Below are positions 1 to 12,900 of a stretch of DNA of 64,000 bases, piece after piece. The position numbers were made by a program, and so were the translations under genes. Under the pieces are notes generated by a model. The model was not told the DNA's origin and made no database searches. It worked only from the letters and a program-made list of their open reading frames with translations. Where the stretch lies: NCBI GenBank assembly GCA_036345935.2, contig JADWOT020000006.1:21592967-21656966 (forward strand), given 5' to 3'. The stretch comes from Taenia hydatigena (lineage: Eukaryota; Platyhelminthes; Cestoda; Cyclophyllidea; Taeniidae). Within the stretch, counting starts at the first letter, position 1, and each line of letters begins with the position of its first letter.

Positions 1-1226
1 TCTGCGTGTTAGACTCAGGCTTTATTGGTTCGTTAAGCGCTTGCTGTTCTGCTCTGTTCTAATTAAATTGGAAGAAAAGGATTTACAACTGCACAGCTCA
101 TAATTACTGATTCGATGCGTTTGTATGATGTGAACCCTCCTGAGAATGATCTTGCTCTACTGCATCGTAGAGTAGGGTCTCCTTCTGAGTAAACCTCTCG
201 ATCCGATGCCAGGCAGCCGACCTGGCTCCACTATGTGGATCTACGCTGAAATTGTACTCTAATCTGCGTCGAAGTGATATCTTGTCATTATTACCTGCAT
301 TGGACCTGACTCTCTTCACATCGGAGGGCAGCCAACTAAATGCATTCCAAGTTTGTAATATCTGCTGTTTGGTAGTCTTCTGAAAGTATGCCTTTTTAGA
401 AAAATGAAAACCAGAAATCGACTAGGGGTGTCTGAAACCCTAGAAACACGTCACTGTTAATGAGAACGTCTACCATCCTGTGGGGTTGAGAATCATCGCG
501 ACAAAAATTATCTCTGGCCCTCTTTGGAGCGTTCACAGTATCCAAATGCCTTGCCACTGAGAACCTGTATTACCTACCACACCCTATTCTAGGTGCTCAC
601 TACCACTTTTGTCTACTAGGCTGATTAATGACGTCTGAATTGACAGTTGCACCGGCTGTTGCGGCTAATAATGGCATTAAATGGCAATAGACGTAATTCA
701 CTTCCTGCGTATTGCTGCGCGGAGTGACATTGCGATGGCATCGGTCTTTAAACACAGAAGAAGACGAGTAATCTGTTGAATCCCTCAAATTGACACTTAT
801 CTATCCTGCCGTATCGTCTTCATTATTGTTCAGATGAACAAATGGAAGTCGATCAAGAGAAAACTGGTAAGAGAGGCAAAGGAGCCAAAAGGAGAGATGA
901 TCGATTTTCTACTTTCTCATTCCTCCTCTCCATGGTTTCATCCATCGCTCCTCTCACCCCTTCGCTTCAGTTTTGTCCCCCATACTTCTCCTCTCTCCTA
1001 ATGCTCAGCCATGCTTATTGCTCATAACTCTTCCTAACTAGTGATTATGACGAAGAGAGTGATGGTGGTAGTAGCCGTAGCAGTCAGCTTTAACAACAAG
1101 GAAAAAAACAGCAGCAATTGGATTCCGTCTACGCACTCTTGTGCTCGCGCGCCTGCCCCGTGCCATCTCCACTCCTCTTTTGACTGTGCGTGTCCAGATA
1201 ACCGGCGTTGATTTCCTTCCTTTCAG
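1..1226. other. Left edge, upstream part of the PIP4K locus; no confident exon
   Basis: No exon can be assigned with confidence here. The missing upstream PIP4K exons (the N-terminal kinase lobe and the conserved DLKGS-type segment) were looked for on the + strand and not found, so they probably lie left of the window. One weak candidate microexon is 834-866 (33 nt). It has an AG acceptor just before it and a GTAAGAG donor just after, and it is phase 0 at both ends, so it could splice in frame to the exon at 1227. Its lysine-rich translation is not clearly like the family. An acidic, serine-rich stretch near 1042-1092 ends in a stop and has no matching splice phase. Confidence 0.4.
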
Positions 1227-4200
1227 AGTAAACCATTGCCCACTTTAAAGGACAATGACTTTGTGAATGATATCTGCGAACTGCATCTGGAAGAATCGGC
1301 AAAACAACGGTTGTTGGAACACCTCGAGCGAGATATTGCGGTACGCTCTTTTTGTACGCATTAGTTCTAGGCTTCTCCCTTTGTGTATCTTTGAGTTTAT
1401 GTACCCACTGCACCAGTACTACGACTTTTTCCCAACGTTCCTGATGCTGGTGCACCCATTTGTTCACAGTGTCTGCCAAGTGCCAACTTCATTCTTCTCT
1501 AATCGGTGCGATTTGTGCATAACTTCCCCATCATACTTTAGCTCGGGGCGACAGCTCGTACCACCCAGTCGAGAGAAGGTGAATTACTAGGTAGTATTGG
1601 TCATTTGACACGATTTCTTGCCACTGCCTTCACTAATCACCCATCACCATTACTAATTTTGAACCGTTTCTGTTACACAGAAACAGGTTACAATTTTAAG
1701 TCTGTACTATTTCCACAATCTACTTGCTACACTGGACTGGGTGCGATTTGTGGAGACTAGTAAAATGCGTGTGCGCTTGTCTATCGAATCTGTCTCTCTT
1801 CACACAAATTTCCTATTGCTCCTCGAAATGTTAGTTGAATAGGGTGGGTGTTAATTGAGTCAGTCTTTTGTGCGAGTTCCAGCAGCAAGCTCTCGCAAAA
1901 TTCGGGCAACGGTTAGTGAGGGTGATGTATTCATATAAGTGCTTTACGAAGGAAACAATTTGGAACTCTGCTGGAGTGGTATATTTTTTGGCCTAAACGA
2001 CACGCACGCACGTACCTGCTTGCCTGATATGAATAGAGCTTTCACCCTAACCTGACCTCGGCTCCTCCGTATTAGGTGGTTGGACTTACTTAATTGCAGT
2101 TCCGTTTTTTTACGCCATTCAATTCCATTCCACAGGCAACCACGGCGGCCACAGTAACGTGTTTCCCCTTTGGAACAGTGAAATAGCATTAAGGATTTGA
2201 CCAGGACTATAGAGGAACCAGAGTAGCGGGACGATTCTGTGCTTTCAGCTCACTTCATCAGTGCAAAATGAGGGTGTTGTGAGCTTAAATGCGGTAATGG
2301 TAGTGTTACAAATAGGTGATCGCGGCTTAATGCGATCAAGACCGAGCGTCGCATGCATTCTGCTGTGCACATGACTCGTTGCGCACTCTTAGTAGGATAG
2401 GCGTGTCAATTCGACACCCGTGATTATCTGGGGCTGTTTAATGGGCCGCTCTCTGCCTTATGTGAGAAAAGTTTTTTTCCGATGTGTGAATTGCATCCCT
2501 CCTTTCGTCTTTCCTCTACATGTATTTTAGTTTTCACAGGAAATGTGTCTTCCAGAAGTGGCTTTTCGGCGTTCAATCAAAGTTGGCGGAGGTTGTGCTG
2601 ATTTGCGTTTTTATATCCGAGCTTCCTGACCTTAAGTGCATCTATTTCTCATGTAACAATCGCCATAGCTGTCTCCAAATCGCATTTCTCATCCTACTTT
2701 TGTTTGAGATCATGACTTTTCGGTTGGTTTACCAATTTGTGTTTTGTACTTACCGCAGTTTCTACAAGAAAACAATCTGATGGACTACAGCGCCCTCATC
2801 GGTATCCATGATGTGGAATTAGCCGTCGACAACGATGTGGAGGAGGGCTCTGGGACCGGCGTTGGCTACTTTACCTCCGCGTCTCCCGTCACCATGGACA
2901 TGGGCTCCGGTGCCACCGCTGGCAGCGTTGGTGTCGGGGGCATGGGAGGGCATCGAGGCTCCGGTGCTGAAATGCTTGCCTCCGCTGGAGATGGGCTGGG
3001 CGAGATCTTTGAAGAGCGTCTCTTCGGTCCCAATAACTCCACTACTGCTTCCTTCATCCCTTCTTCATTTCCCATGAGCTCTTTTCCTCACGCTGGTGGT
3101 GGTGGTGGTGGTGTTGGCTTAGGCAGTGAACCCTTCCCGGATTTTAGTCCACCAAACTCGGAGAATTTTGATACTTTGGTAGCTGGTGGTAGTGCGGAGG
3201 AAGGTAAGGTGGCCTCAGCTTTCTTTTCTTGCCAATAAGTGATTTACTGCCTCCTCCTTCCCTCCTTGAGGGGCCTACACACCGCCGGAGAGCCCTTCTG
3301 ATGACATTTCGCACCGCTTCCAACCGTACACAGGGGATCTGAATCCTGTTAGCGAGTTCTACGCCTTTAGGGGGTCACCATGTGAGTCTGCGTCTTATTT
3401 ATACAAAGCTTGAACAAATAAACATTTGCCATTTTTAATTTATGCAATATATGCGCACCTAATCTTTGGCATGATCTTAACGGCGAAACTCTGGTGCGCT
3501 TTGGCATTCGGCTTCCAAAAGGCCAAAGTCAGCCCACAATTGATTTGCAAGCACAGGCAAAGTGCGTAACCATTGCAGCAAGGACTGGTATATTTTCCGA
3601 TATTTTCTCATTTAATCCTTGCGAAAACGGTGGCCAATAAGAGTGCAACTGTTCGAGGGGTTTCGTCTTCCGCCGACATTTTCAGTTTATCCATCCACCC
3701 ACTACGATCTTCTCAAAACTTCCGTCATTAATTTTCCATGCTGAGAAAGCCATTACTGCAAAATGACTATTTGCAAATTGAAAGCGGGTAGTGAGGTCAT
3801 GTTGCCTTCAAGTGTGGTGCTCGGTTTGTTGCGCTGGGTCATGCGAACATACCCCGGCTTGAGCAGATGTCTTGTTTCGTGAGGTTAATTTATCCGACCC
3901 ATGGTAAACAGGGTTATCCTCAAACTGCTCTGTGTGCTGAGATTCGATTTCAGTTCATGCTGTTTCTTTCAAAGGAGGCGGCGAAAGCATATTTTCTTGA
4001 TTACCTGCATGCTTTGGTAGTACATCGAGTCTAGCTTCACCTTTAATGTGTCACACTATTCAGGGGGGTGTTGAAGGATGGGCGTGAAAAGGTTTTCTTG
4101 TTCCGCTGAATGTGGATGGAAATAATTTTTTGGACTTACGGTCTTTAACTGTTTTTATTTTCTACGACGAAATCTACCTAATGATCCTATTGGGCTTTAT

Positions 4201-7032
4201 TTTCATATCTTACTGCCTCATCCCATTGACTTTTGTTGTGTTTTGATTAGATTGCTCTTGAGCAGCGATTATCCAATCTTGGATAAATTTTACCTTCAAT
4301 GGTTCCTTAAAAAGGAAGTAGCATAAGTATGTCACTATGAGAAATATAGAGGTTCTTTTGAAATCGTCGACTTTCTTTTCTTTTTCTATGGCTTCTTTAT
4401 CCCAAAAATTGCTCTGACAGACTGTAGCTAACACACCAGTCGATTGGGTTGGGTGTATCTACCATTTCTTTCCACCATACAGTTGCTCATTCCGTAATCT
4501 TGACTCAATGTGATGAGGTGGTTGGTGAAGTAACCATCGGAATGCCCTTCCACCGGGATGTAGGATAAAACGTGCAGGGACTGGAGAGCTCATTCAGTTA
4601 GGCGTCAAACTACCCATTGATAGAGGCAGTGTTATACGTAGGCAGTCTTTCTATGTATCACCTCGTTTCGAAGGCACTATACTGCTTTTCATCCGTTAAA
4701 TGGTTGATGGGTGGCATGTCAGGGGAGGGATTATTTTCAATGAGAGGATTTTGCATGGCTAGAAATGAAGGAAGGGAGATGCTTAATACCGATAGTATAT
4801 TTTAATCCTTCTAGAAAGTTTATTTCGTCCAAACGTTCTTGCTTTACTCAAAATCAGTTGAGTAGGGAAACTTGGTTCCTGAGTACATTGAACAACATCC
4901 GCAAGGTTGATGTTTTTAATGGGCATGGTGGCTGGTGAAATTTAAGAAAGGTTTTGTTGCCCAAAGTTGTAGTGAAGCAGAGATGAATATCCGTGTCGAT
5001 AGGTTGGGAGCTTCGTACAAACTACTTTTAGCCATGTGAGGGAACACGGTATCACAAACGGTAAATGAGTTGCTGTCTTCCGAAGCAATCGCATTGTCAT
5101 CCGACGGAGATTGTATTGCGTTGATAAGCATAAATAGACAGTTTACGATTCTTCGACTCCAATTCTTTTGTAAAATTTGGTTGCGCGTGTATTTCAGCCA
5201 CATTCTAGGAGCGATCCAAGGCGTTCACGTCTCTTTCAATCTCTGTCTCTCCCTGTTTGAGTTGCGTGAAACACCACCACTTTACGATGTGTGTGCTGTG
5301 CATTACGGGGGGACATTCACCCCTTGTCCCACCTAACCGAGGGCATATTTATCTTCCTAAAGAAAAGAAAATATCCTGACTGGTCGTCAGGTAGAGGCCA
5401 GCAGAGTTAGTAGAGGTGGAGGTGAGGAAGTGGTGGCATTTCTTGCTATGAAAGTAGGCATATCGAGGACCACTTTGGAGTGGTCAATTGAGTGGACCAA
5501 TCTGTCGACCGCGAGTGGGAGGTAGGGACGATCACCGCCCCATCCTAAGACCAAGCAGAAGGTCGCATGAAGTGAACGAAGGAGCACGAATTGACGAGAC
5601 TGTCATGAAGTGTGTGATACCTTCTGCTGTGTCCCACCGTGGCAGTAGTTGATGGAGTCAGCGAGGTAGCATCAAAGTGAATCAAGTCCCATTCCTGACT
5701 GTTCGACTTCAATTTGGCATGTAGCCGAGCTATCTCATTGAGACAAGCGTTGATTTTACGCTCTCACGCGTTGATTTGGCGATAGTAAGGAGGCATTTAG
5801 TTTTATGGCTCTACGGGATAAAAGTTTTGCCTCGCGATCGACTGGTAGTAGGGTGAAGCGTCTCGCCAGCGAATTCTCTTAACGCGGGATCATAGCGAAA
5901 GCAATCGGTGAACTGACAAGGAAGGGTAAAAAACGAAATAAAGGTTGGCAAATGGACGTGAATTCCGTGTTCTGTGTAAAAATGCTGTATGAGGACATTT
6001 AACTGGCATTCTACCCATTTGTCTAATGCTAATGGGTGAAATTCATCTGGTGGATGGGACAGCGGTGAGAACGGACTGATAGATAGCCATTGTGCGTGAA
6101 AAAAATAGTTAAAATGGGGGAGTGCCTCTGACTGACCGACACATGAGTATGCGGTCCTGTGACCACTTTTTCACAATGTTTTGCCCTCGGAAGCAAAGAA
6201 CATGGTATTCACCGTAGTTGCTGTTCGGCCTTTAACAAGGCGTCCTCCCGCACTTGCACACCAAGGTCGACGACTGACTTTCGTGCGGGAGCGCTCAGAG
6301 TTGTCTGATAAGCTTGGTGACGTCTTTGTGGGACATCAACAGCGGCTTCCTCCCCTCATGGTTTCAGTAGCGCTGGCTTGAACGTGCCAAGTAACCCCTT
6401 CCCTTGCCTGTTCTGTTGAGGGTGCTACAGTGGTGAGGAAATGTATGAAATGGCGTGTTGGCAGCAAGGGTCATGGGGTTCCTTTGAAGTGAACTGTTTT
6501 ATGCTGTTTGCGTTAAGCACCTCTAAAAGGTGGTGTTAATTGAATATTTGGTGCGGCGCTTGTAGCGTTTTGGTAATTGTAGGAGGAACCATGGGTTCTA
6601 TCTTCAGTCACCTTACAAAGGCGTTCATCGGAATGACGTTTAGCCTTATTTGTGAAGTTGGGGTCGATTTGTGACGTTGGGCTCTCTGGCTGTGGTCAAA
6701 GAATCAAGTCAAGGGTTGTTTTGAAGGGCATTGGCCAAATGGCACTGTCTGCACAGCAGTGAAGCTGTCCGGAGAGTCTCAGTCGACTGCCACATCCGGT
6801 TTGATGGGTTCGAGTAATTACTTTTTAATCGTCTTTTTTAGCTCTCGGCCGACCAGTAATATACTTTATCGCACTTATCGACGTTCTAACTCGCTACGGC
6901 ATGCGTAAACGCACCGCACAAACGTACAAGACAGTGAAACACGGTGGTGCTAATGCCGACCAAATAACTACAGTGCGTCCCGAGGTTTACGGTCGACGTC
7001 TGCTCGACTTTCTTCGCAACTGCATTGAGTAG
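1227..7032 (+). CDS. PIP4K2: Phosphatidylinositol 5-phosphate 4-kinase (type II PIP kinase), C-terminal exons
   Basis: Type II PIP kinases phosphorylate PI5P to PI(4,5)P2 in the cytoplasm and on internal membranes. Exons seen are 1227-1340, 2759-3203, 3271-3381 and 6842-7032 (stop TAG 7030-7032), with consistent phases (0, 1, 1) and 286 residues in the window. The first exon carries PTLKDNDF, typical of PIP4K2. The second opens with a close match to the family's MDYSLLVGIHD motif (here MDYSALIGIHD). The third has the YTPPESP segment. The last has YFIALIDVLT followed by TVKHGG, which corresponds to the type II activation loop rather than the type I loop. Between the second and third motifs lies a glycine- and serine-rich insert of about 120 residues, with a run of six glycines, where vertebrate PIP4Ks have a shorter acidic loop. 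The gene is 5'-partial: the N-lobe exons are not in the window. The intron 3382-6841 is 3.5 kb and shows no other gene. Confidence 0.9.
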
Positions 7033-9966
7033 CTGACAACTCTAGTCCTATTCTTTTGTTTATTCTCTCAGTTTCTCTCCCCTCTACTACCTTTGTCTCA
7101 GTTTTTTGGTCCTCCTCTCTGTCGCTCTGTCTGTCTTTTTTGTGCATGCTTTTCTTCTCACTGCTGGCAGGAAGTCTGCCGTTTTTATGAAGGCAAGAAG
7201 TTCAGACGGTGGTCCGCTTCTCTATTTGCCCCTCTGTGACTTGATACCACCTCTTGCTCCTTCCCGCCACCAACTTATCTTTCTTTCTCGATCTGCTTAC
7301 CTTTTTGCTTCTATGACTATGTATGTGCGTGCGTGTCTGTATGTCTGCTTGTTTGTGCATTTCCTCTATACATATTACAAAGTAATATAAATGCCTTTAC
7401 GCACCGCTTTGTTCAATGGATCTATTACTTGGGTGGACAAATAGTCGGTGCTCCCATCCATCATCTCATTCATTCTCGAGCCCATTCGAAGTCCTACAAG
7501 TCAAAAAACCAATGAGTTGGAGAATGAAAGTTGTATCATGGAGATGAGGAAATGTTGACTCCATAGCGTTGACTACGGATTGGCTGCTTTTTATGTATAT
7601 TGTGTGTGTGTGTGTGCTGAGTTGTAGATTCGTCTTTGCAGGTATTGGTGAGGAAGACCGTCCTCAATCCACTTGCAGTGAGCCTTTACGGAGAAAAGGA
7701 AGTACCACCAACCTGCCAGCATTATGCTGTGTTCTCGCCACACAGCATGAAGGTGCCATCAGAAAGCATCCGCTTGAGGGTGTTCCCGCCCAAACAAAAC
7801 CTCCGAGAGCACATATCGGGAGCAGAGGATGAAACGATGGTTCCCTTACTTTTGCCTTGTGTAAGATTCACGATATTCTTTGATAGCCTCACCAAAGGCG
7901 TACGGTGAGGTTACTATAAATAGGCAGGCGGGTTAGGATGACATTTAGAAGTACAAAGTTTAAGGTTTTAGTAATTAATTACGTTGCTGGGGCATTGGGT
8001 AGTCGGATAGTTCACATGCCTTCCCCTCTTCCCCGAGGGTTTAAAATTCTCAATCCCTAACATTTTCCTATTCTTTCAAAATCTCTCCCCCATTCCTCTC
8101 CCTCCCACCTGAGGTATTTGTTTAACTGCTTTGATGTTTGCAGCCATCAAAAATGTACTGCAACTTTCCACACTCCCCTCAAAGTCGTAACAAGCCACGT
8201 AGGTGGAGAAGAAAATTTACTGCCACAGTACAGAAGGGTCAAGAGGCCATTTGGTATGGCATGGAATGGAATGGAAATACAAAAGGGGAAAATGTAAAGA
8301 GGTCAAGTTAGGCCAAAGAAACACATTTGCTTCAGCTCGCTTAAATTCTACCTCTGTTTGGATTGCGAGATTTTAGGCCTTCAGCCTCGTGGCGGATCCG
8401 GTCATCATCTCTGGATAATTAGGCCACCTTGACCTTGATCAGTTGTCAGGCCGGTGGAGGGGTGTAGTAAAGGACCTCTCACTTTTCCAAGGGCCAATCG
8501 AGGCCGGGAAATTTCTCCCAAAAGGCCAAAGTAAGGAATTTGTTGGATAGGTCGAGGTAGGAGATTGCAGACCAGCAATGTGTTTCACTCCCTCAGTTGG
8601 GCTGTCAACCAGTCCGTTCTCATAGTCCGCTTTTTTTTGTTTTCTTTTTAACTTTTCCATGACTTCTACCAATATCGACAAGCCTGCTCGAGAACACTTT
8701 AACAAAAATAAATTAAAAAACCAGCAAATAGACAAAAAAAGTCACAATTGAGGATTTCTCTAATGGAATCGCACAGATGCCTCTGCAGCATTAGGTTAAC
8801 GATCTGTTTTTGGCCTCTTCGTTTATTGTCGTCGGATTTGCTGCCACCCATCAGGCGGAGGGAGAATTACACCACCTTTGGTGTTGTGGGTGTTTGCACG
8901 ACCTTGGTGCGGTTACTGGCGCTCGGGGTGAGGTCGTTGACAGGTGACTAAATCCGAGCTCCAATGTGTGCAGGGCTTTTCCGATCTTTTGTGCCTCCAA
9001 TTTCACCCATTTTTTTTGTCCTTGCAATTTTTTTCTGGGCCACAAACCCCTCATTGAGGCTGCTGCAAGGGTGGTTCCATATTTTCATGTCTGAAACATC
9101 ACCTGCGGTACGGCACTCCTTACTAGTTCCTCCATATCTTCCTCACCGAGTTCAACCCTCAATAGTGTAAACAACCGTCGGTTGAAAGTTAACAGGTGCA
9201 ATTCCAGTTGCATAAATTTCTTAAGGAACCCTTAGCGCTGCATCGTACTCAGGCGGACTTCCTTCTCCCCCTAGATGGCCTTAACTCTCCCCGAATCCCT
9301 ACTTGGTGCGTCTCGTTTTTGGACAAGTGCCCGTTTCGTAGTGAAGCTTTGTAACCACACAAGGATTTAAAAATCTCTTTTTGCATGTAAATCAATCAAA
9401 TTTAGCGCGAAGTAAGCAAAATTTAAATTCAAACTGTCAGCTGTTTTTAAACGATTAATTAGGCATAGATCAGAGAGCTGCGTTGCGGCAGCCCCATTTG
9501 TGGTCTGTTGCCTTTTTGACCTTTTATTCCGTGTTATAAGGGCGTGATATTTTTCTCTTCTTTTTTAAAACCCTTTTAATAACATCCCATATGTCAATTT
9601 ATTTCAGGGTTCTCTTATTCTTAATAAGTAGTTTGAGGCATTTCCTCCACAGCCATGACTTCTTTGGTCATGCCATACCGGTGCAATTGTCTCTGCTTTC
9701 ATTTCTCTCTTTTTAAGTACTTTTTGTACATTTCAGAACTTAAATTATTTCAAGGTTTACTTATTTTTAATAAGTAGTTGATCAGGCCAGATTCGAGCCT
9801 TTCAATTCTATGGATCTTTTATTCTTGAAATGGAGAGAGATTTTTCGCGGTCAAAAATTGGAATTTCTACACTTTTAACGACTCTAAAGGCCTAAAATCT
9901 CGGGAATAAAAGAAGGACGGAAGCGGGTACAAGTCCTCGTGAATTTAGAGACACCTGACTGGCAGT
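7033..9966. other. Intergenic: PIP4K 3' region and NAP1 upstream region
   Basis: No further coding exon is recognised between the PIP4K stop and the NAP1 start. The first several hundred bases are pyrimidine-rich and probably include the PIP4K 3' UTR. A short (TG)8 microsatellite lies at 7601-7616. A 20-bp near-identical direct repeat, based on TTATT-TTAATAAGTAGTT, occurs at 9615-9634 and 9761-9780. The open frames here, up to about 100 codons on either strand, have no recognisable family features. Confidence 0.6.
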
Positions 9967-12900
9967 ATGGATGATCCAGCCACCACCCTGATTCACATGA
10001 TTAGTCAGGCTTTGAGCCCAACAAAACAGGACGAGCCGAATGTCTGGAAGTAAGTTTGGCGTTTATTTGAAATCAAGTATATTCGCTTTTGGTACCCAAA
10101 TTCACCACACTTAATCTTCCATCTTGTCACGCCCTGTCCATCCACCCCTTATTCATCCATTCAGTCAGTTATTTTGTCCATCGGGCATTAATTTGCCCAT
10201 CCACTCATCCGTCCATCTCTAAGCCGTCAACAGTCATTTGCATAATGCCGTATTCCGCACATCATTTATGTCCTTTGCTGCTACGAGGTCCCTTTTCAGC
10301 AAAACCCCAACCATTAGACGCGTCCCTAATCTCCACAATCATAGCCACTAATCATAATCTTCCCTAAAGCCTCAAGAAATTTTGGAAATTAGAATATATT
10401 TGTTCTCAACAAGGTTCCGTGCCTGTTGCTACCGTTGAGAACACTTCCAGTCTCTGAAAGCTTGTAAATTTCACTAGACAGCTTATTTACTAATCGGTAG
10501 CACTTAGTCACCACTTTTGACCGCTCCAGTTCACCGAAGGAGGTTAAAGCTGGTGTGAATACACTAAAGGCACTGTTCAAGAAGAGGGCCTCCATCTACT
10601 CAGAATACTTGAAGGAGCTGTACGCCCTAGAATTCAAGTACGCAAGACTCTACGCACCCATTTACCTTCAGGTGAGCCACTTTACTTTTCGAGCAAACAC
10701 ATTACTCCTGTTTGGCCTTCATTGGCCATTTCAGGTTAACACTGGCTTTTCGCGCCGTGTCAATTCTAAGCATACGATTTTTGGATTGTGATGGCTCTAC
10801 TTCCAGCTGTGAATAGACTAAAGCTGGTTGTCCTCTCGTGATTAAAGGACCTGACCCATGTATAGACACACCTTGACTGTTTGAGCTTATGATTAACGGG
10901 TGCATTTTACGTATATCCTTGTCAATTCACACAATGACAAAGTTATGAAAGCAATCGCGAAATTAGTAGCCAGTATTTGATAGATTCCAAACGAAACGGT
11001 GATTCCCAAGCAACGGATACTACACTCATTTTTGCAGATAGTCAGCTCTCGGGTTCATTTGTCAATGCTTGTACCGTATTCACTGTTTACACAGAAACAT
11101 TCGTCTCTTGTGTCATTTTTGAGGTGGAATCATACTTTGAGCTAGATGTCTACAGTAATGTTTTTTGCGGACTTTACGCGCAAACAATCGACTCCTCTCA
11201 CCACCTCCACTACCATATGCTGTCTCGTGCACGTCGTGCCTATGGCTGTCGGGATAGATTCACACCACAATACAATTTTCGCTGTTGTGTTTTGCCACCA
11301 TGCCATTGTCTGTGTTTTTATTTACGCGCCTTCTATCCCATCACAGTTCAGCCAGATCAGTTAATCTCTAATCAAAAGGATCGGTCACTCGACCAAACAA
11401 GACTCGCCCAAATAACGCTGCCGAAACAGCAAAACCTGCTCATAATACACTCATCCTTAGTACGAAAGTGACACCATCTTTTTTCTTCAAGCATAAGAAC
11501 AGTTTGAGAGCTATTCAATCTTCAAATTTTCTAACACAGTGTCTATTGTTAACCAGCATTGAAAGTTAGGCTTACCCTATTTCCGTGCCTATGGCAGTCA
11601 GTTTCCTTTCTCCATTTTACGTATCTATAGTCAGTGTTCACGAGTAAGTTATCATATTTTCGATTGATATTTTATTGTTCTCGGGTGTAAGCAACGTGCT
11701 GTTGTGACTGGCAAAAATGTGGAGGAAGTGGGAGAGGATGAACCACCGGCTAATCAGAAGACGCTTGGCGATGCCGAGCCCGATTCGTCCCTGGGTAGCA
11801 ATTCTGGTGAGCGTATCTTCGTTCCCATTTGATCCTGCCTACTAGTTTCATTTGAGTAAAGCGTTTTTGCAGAAGGAAACGAGGGAATAATTTATTCTAT
11901 CCAACGTTCTGATCAGGAGTCTGTGAAAATAATTCCAAATAACCCATGAAAGGAAATGAACGAGTGACTGTCACATGTAGAACAGTAACAGCAGATGACA
12001 AACTTTGTTAGAGACTCTTAAGCCGATCTCTAAGTCCTTTTACTTTTTAAAATTCATCATTAGGGAGACCGCTGGCCGGAAAATCTTGCTCCATATTGCC
12101 ACAAAATCTGATCCTGATTAGAGTCATATCAAGGAATGGGATGAGGTGGGGAAAAGACAACCTCCCATCTCATTTCACTTCATCTCCATTATTCCTACTT
12201 GTCTGCACACCCTTCATCCCTATGTACCAATCATCGCTTTATCTTAGCTTTACACGATCAAATGGCAAACAGTCACGGGAGGTAAAGCAGATAATTGGAA
12301 AATAAAGTAGCATGAAAGTATTTGGCTTCTCTTTAAGCCGGATGAAAAAATCAATGACTGGATGCAATTCTTTAATGACTTGCAGTTATGTGCTACTTAT
12401 TGTCACAAAGGTCTTGGCATACCCGGCTACTGGGCAAAGGTCCTGAGAGCAGCACCACTAATCCGAAACTACTTAACAGAGATGGACCTGGAGATTTTGC
12501 AGTACCTTGAGGGTATCCGGTACTCCTTCTCCAAGAAACTGTCCAGCCCGGTAAATTGCCACATTTCCTATTTCTGGTACCAAAACCTTGGACAGGAGGA
12601 AGAAACTAATGACGTAGTGAAAACTTTCATTCTCCCTCGGGCTGGGGAATTAAGTCAGCTTTGCCTCCTCAACTAGCTGAGTAAACTAGTCTGGAACGGA
12701 AGGCAACTTCCATCAGTTTTGAAGGTCCCATTCTTTTTGGGAACTTCGCCCTTGAGATTGGGTCGAGGGCAAGGGAGAAGTACTGCATCACCTCGCCCCA
12801 TCCTTTTTTCCAATGGCATTTTGCCTGATGCTAGTCATTACTGCATCTTAGTCGTAGGTAATCAAGTGCCAGCCAGAAGCAGGAAGTGGAATGGATGATT

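Noticed and set aside
1129..1590. Long overlapping open frames on both strands around the first PIP4K exon
   Set aside because: They are read-through of the real exon 1227-1340 into introns or its antisense shadow.
8366..9902. 16-bp inverted match CGAGATTTTAGGCCTT at 8366-8381 and 9887-9902
   Set aside because: A match of this length is expected about by chance in 64 kb, and the flanks show no further similarity or target duplication.
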